Source: Monarcha castaneiventris obscurior (taxonomy: Eukaryota > Chordata > Aves > Passeriformes > Monarchidae). Taken from it: a DNA stretch of 64,000 bases. Position numbers and translations under genes: made by a program. Of the stretch, positions 60,049-64,000 are shown piece after piece. Within the stretch, counting starts at the first letter, position 1. Each line of letters opens with the position of its first letter. The notes beneath the pieces were generated by a model that saw only the letters and a list, made by a program, of their open reading frames with translations, was not told the DNA's origin and did not search any database. The DNA lies in contig JAMPIT010000566.1 in the NCBI GenBank assembly GCA_026261815.1, positions 25,321,001 through 25,385,000 on the forward strand. The letters run 5' to 3'.

Positions 60049-63000
60049 CTGATACCAAAAGGGGAGCTTTATTCTAATATTTCAGACATTTGGTAACAAC
60101 ATGGTTACCAGTGTACCATGATATCAAGAAGAGATGGACTTCTGTTGTCTAATTAGAATATTGATAAGCAAAAAATCAAACTTCTCTTGTGCCTTAAGCT
60201 GTGTAATATTCAATTCTTAAACACAGAGTAGCACTGAAAGAGTCAGCAGGGTTTAAACATAAAAGTACATAACTAATGGTGATTTCTACTTGTTTTTTTC
60301 TGTTTTGCTACTTTAGAGGAGGTTATTTAGGTGAGTTTCACATTCCTGCTCTTATTCTCAGAAAAGACTTTCCTTCTCATTTGTTAAAAAGCTTTTTCTA
60401 TTTTTAAGAAAAGTAAACAAAAAAAATTATAAAGTTTGTTAAAAATAACTAAAAAATTAGGCTATTTCAGCCTAGTGGCATGGTAAAAATCTGCTGTTCT
60501 TTTAACTACATTGTCTGGACATATGACATTTTCTCTCAGGACAGTGGTGACCAAATGACATTAATTCCAGAGCAGTGATTCAGCTTGCAGAAGAAGGGTG
60601 GATTTTTTTTTTTTTTTTTCATTAAGGAAGGAATACACATTAAATCTTCATAAAAAAGGAACTATGAAAGCATTCTCCTTACCAGAAGCCACATCCCTTT
60701 TCTGTACTCAGTAATGAAATAATTTTGTACTGTTTTCTGTTCCCACGGTTTGATCTAATTTGTGATCTTCCAGAAAGCTGCTATGTCACCCAAGAAGATA
60801 AAACATGTGCAAAAGTAAATATATGCTGGAATGTAGGTCAAGAACTCAAAAGAACCAGTTAATAGTTTCTTCATGTCACAAAATACACAGGAGTAAATGT
60901 CAGAAATGCTTTCTGTGCTTTGCAGTGCTTCTGTAGCAAGAACAATACTGGGACCACAGCAATGGTCTCTCAAAGAAAAGCATCAGAAAGGGCAAGTCTA
61001 GACAAAACCACACAAGGATTTCCATACTAAACCTTCAAAAGGTTAATGCATAGAAGAAAGGAGAAGATGAAGGCGGACAAGATGTGGGAAAGAAGCATTG
61101 GGCAGAGGCAAAGGGTGGTTTTGTTTGCTGACTCAGTAAGGGGGTATCTCTGAAAGTACAAAGCAGAATCCCTGCTGAAGTATGGCTGCACATACAAACT
61201 AGGAAATACAGGATCAGAATTAAGACATATATTAGCAAATATATCTCTCTTGTGAACATGATCTACTGAATTACGTGAGAAGACTTGGAATGACTTGAAA
61301 GGTACAGAATTTTTAAAAGTATTGTATTTATGAACAGATGTAGAAATTTATCTACACGCAGTGTATTCATCAAAAGCTCCCATCAGGTGCAGGTGATATC
61401 TCATGGCATGATATTCTAACTAAGTAGAACAAATGCACCTGAATATGACCATTTTTCTCAAGTGTCTATAAAAGGGGCCCAGGTCTCTAGCTCAAAAGTT
61501 GACCTCACATCCTTGCTTTCTAAACTGTGCAAGAAGGCAATACCCCAAAAGATCAAGTCCTGAAACAGTGGACTTAGCAGTTAGAATAAAGACTGAAATA
61601 AACTGGATTGTGAAAATCATGTTGCATGAAAAAAGAGTGGGATATAAATGCAATAAATTTACTTAACTTGACAGGCAATATATAGCAGAACTGTTGCTAC
61701 TGGTGGTACAAAACAGTAGGATTTTGTTGGAAGTGAGAAATATTTCAGCATAAAAGAGTAATCAGATGACAATGTTGTGTGCTCAAAAGCATATCCATTT
61801 ATTCCATCTTAGCCTGAGAGTGGAAGTGAACAGAGCTACTCACTTTATGTTGGTTAAACTGGGACTACCATGCTAAGACAACTATAAAATCAGAAAAAAA
61901 CCCTACTTCAGTGACACGTAAATACTGCCCCTTTGACTTAAAGCTAAATTCTGTTTTTAAGAAAGAGGTAACTAAAGTTAAATTTGGAGATGTTACTTTG
62001 AGTGAACTTGAATGAACTTGAATGAGCTAATGATGTTTTACAGAACACTAAAATGACATTGATTTATACTTGTCAAATGTTCATTACTACATAATTAATT
62101 GGAGAAGCTTAGTTTGATAGTCAACCAAAAATTTGCCAGAGAGGAAAATCACCTTGCCAAATATGCTCTTATGAACAGACAAATATCACACTGATGGGTG
62201 TGGAAAGGAGCAGAAAGAAGCAGGGAACTCCCAGTTACTCTGGGACATCTGCTCTATCATGGTCATGTAAAGGAGCAGACTTTGGTCATGGTGCCTATTA
62301 AACGTATGATTAAGCATTTGGAGGACAGTGAATGCCTTACATGTTTTTAGCACAATGAGTATATTTATAGAACAAAATTCTGTTCATTCAACATGGGTTT
62401 TAGCTGGGTTAAAAAGCCAAAAAATTTCCAGGGCACCATAGAGTGCAGTGCAATCTTCCTACTTTGCTAGTATCTGCATCAAAAGATTTTTTTTTTTTTT
62501 TCTTTCCATTCATTCCATTCATTTTATTATCATCATAATATTAAGATAACTGCTTTCTGGGACTTTTTAAAAGCCTACTTCACACATATTGCTAAAAACT
62601 TGGCTAACACGGTTGGATAGCTGTAATGTTGCTGCTTGGCTAACTGGGCTTCTCAAGGCAAGACAACAACCAGCACCTGCTTGAGTTAGAACATTCAGTC
62701 ATAGACACAAGAGCCAATCTGCCAGCCCAATTGCTTTCAAATGGCTTTCAGTGGTGTGTGGGAGTGTTCTCAAGATCCTAAAATTCAGGAAGTTCAACAC
62801 AGATGTTTTCTGTCAGTAGGCGTTGGAAGCACCAATAGTAACATCTGTTCACTGTTCATATTTGTGAGAACATTTTTTTTTGGTCCAAAAACCATTCACT
62901 GTTGAAATTTCCAAATTGTGCAACTGGCCAAAATGTTAAGCTCATTAGGCTCCATGAGTTTAAGAGTATGTGAAAATTAAAACCCCTGCAGGAGTTCAGC

Positions 63001-64000
63001 CTATCGTATGCCAATTTTTCCATTCTGTGTTCTTCTGTTTAAATAAAAGCATAACTATTTTTGTGGTGGGAACAGCTATCAAAACTGATTTGATCATGCA
63101 AATAGAAGTTACTACTGGCTGTTTTAACCATAGAAAGAATTTAATTCTCTTACAGAGGCTGTGACTTCTTAGTAATTTGTGCATTGGGATACTCTCTCCA
63201 CATGGGAGCGCAGAATACATGTTCTAGCAGCATGTACAAGGGACTTGGTACAGACCCTCACACTCTGGTCATGGGAATTTACAGCTTGGGACAGTCTCCG
63301 AGTTCCCAACAAGGCCAGATGATTGGCTCTGAACCACCAGGAAGGACAGGGGGCTTTAAGGCAGATGCGTGCAGCAATATGAAGAGTCATTGTTGATACA
63401 GAATCAGGGACATCTTTTTTTCTCCTAACCCCTCTAGACAGATGTGTCTCAAGAGCAGTGGGGTGCTGTGATATCATCTGAATGGAGTTTGTACAGTTGT
63501 TTCCTCTCCATGATTTCCCAGCCTTGATGTATCAACGCAAATGCTCTAGAAATTTCAGTAACTGGGACTCTGTTGAAACCTGATGTTGAGTCGGCTTACA
63601 CTGAAGCCAAATCAACCCTTAAGCCTTCCAGTGTATGTGGCTTATTAACATCACAAACATTCTAACATAATCACTTTGATGGTCATTAAGCTGGGCCTGC
63701 CTTCATGTTGGATTTGGCTCCGGAATCAACCAATAGTCTAAATAATCTGTAATCTATGAGAGGTCTTGCCATCTTCAGGCAGTAAACAGAAATAGTTAAA
63801 ATTATCAGCAGTTGTCTTTTATATCATACAATTATATTCCCTGCACAGACACACAAAAGGTTTTTACAAGTTGGCAGTACTAGATCAAGCTGAATGATCA
63901 TCTAGGGAAGCAAAATTATTTGGGGAAATTATCACAGCAATCAACTACTTGGAGAACTCTAATTCTGTGAAGCCTTTCTTCTTTTTTTTCTTTGAAATCA

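Larger units (their letters stand above)
52850..64000 (-). other. 5' COL4A2 intron, open-ended at the window edge
   Basis: At least 11.1 kb without a recognised exon. I looked for a minus-strand exon encoding the N-terminal Cys-rich motif (CGGRDCSGGC-like followed by PEKG) and found none. Apart from the probable LTR at 59352-60048, an (AAAC)n tract and a few T runs, nothing is recognised. A long first intron region is usual for COL4A2, so this is probably intron rather than intergenic. Confidence 0.65.

Overview
The window is bird nuclear DNA. It carries several degraded CR1 LINE tails of the avian type and an LTR of a kind common in bird genomes, with long AT-rich introns and short exons. 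I cannot name the species. It is dominated by one gene on the minus strand: the 3' 44 coding exons of COL4A2, which encodes the collagen IV alpha-2 chain. They run from 52849 down to the stop codon at 5194.

The identification rests on the C-terminal NC1 domain (5194-8671). It reads [58 protein letters not shown] and [15 protein letters not shown], which matches the alpha-2 chain as I remember it from mammals and not alpha-1, -3, -4, -5 or -6. Upstream alpha-2 landmarks agree: DGCNGT in the 7S region, [19 protein letters not shown], the disulfide-looped interruption, GDTINLPG and SNISG. Joined at GT-AG boundaries, the 44 exons give 4962 nt in one open frame: 1653 residues plus a stop. The signal peptide and N-terminal cysteine-rich 7S exons were not found and probably lie beyond 64000. 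COL4A1 is expected head-to-head beyond them.

Layout: 1-5193 is downstream flank with two CR1 tails and possible 3'UTR and poly(A) signals. 5194-8671 encodes NC1. 8672-39284 encodes most of the Gly-X-Y helix; most of its exons begin and end inside a glycine codon. 39231-52849 holds 13 small phase-0 exons for the 7S-proximal helix. 52850-64000 is intron with no exon found and a probable second LTR. Non-genic content includes a solo LTR with a 5-bp target duplication (18787-19401), microsatellites and a perfect hairpin.

The protein is a secreted basement-membrane component. The alpha-2 chain assembles with two alpha-1 chains into a triple helix, starting from NC1. Trimers then join through NC1 hexamers and 7S tetramers to form the network. 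I found no second gene and no evidence of an undescribed system. The most interesting protein-level observation is an RGD tripeptide inside the cysteine-bounded non-helical loop.
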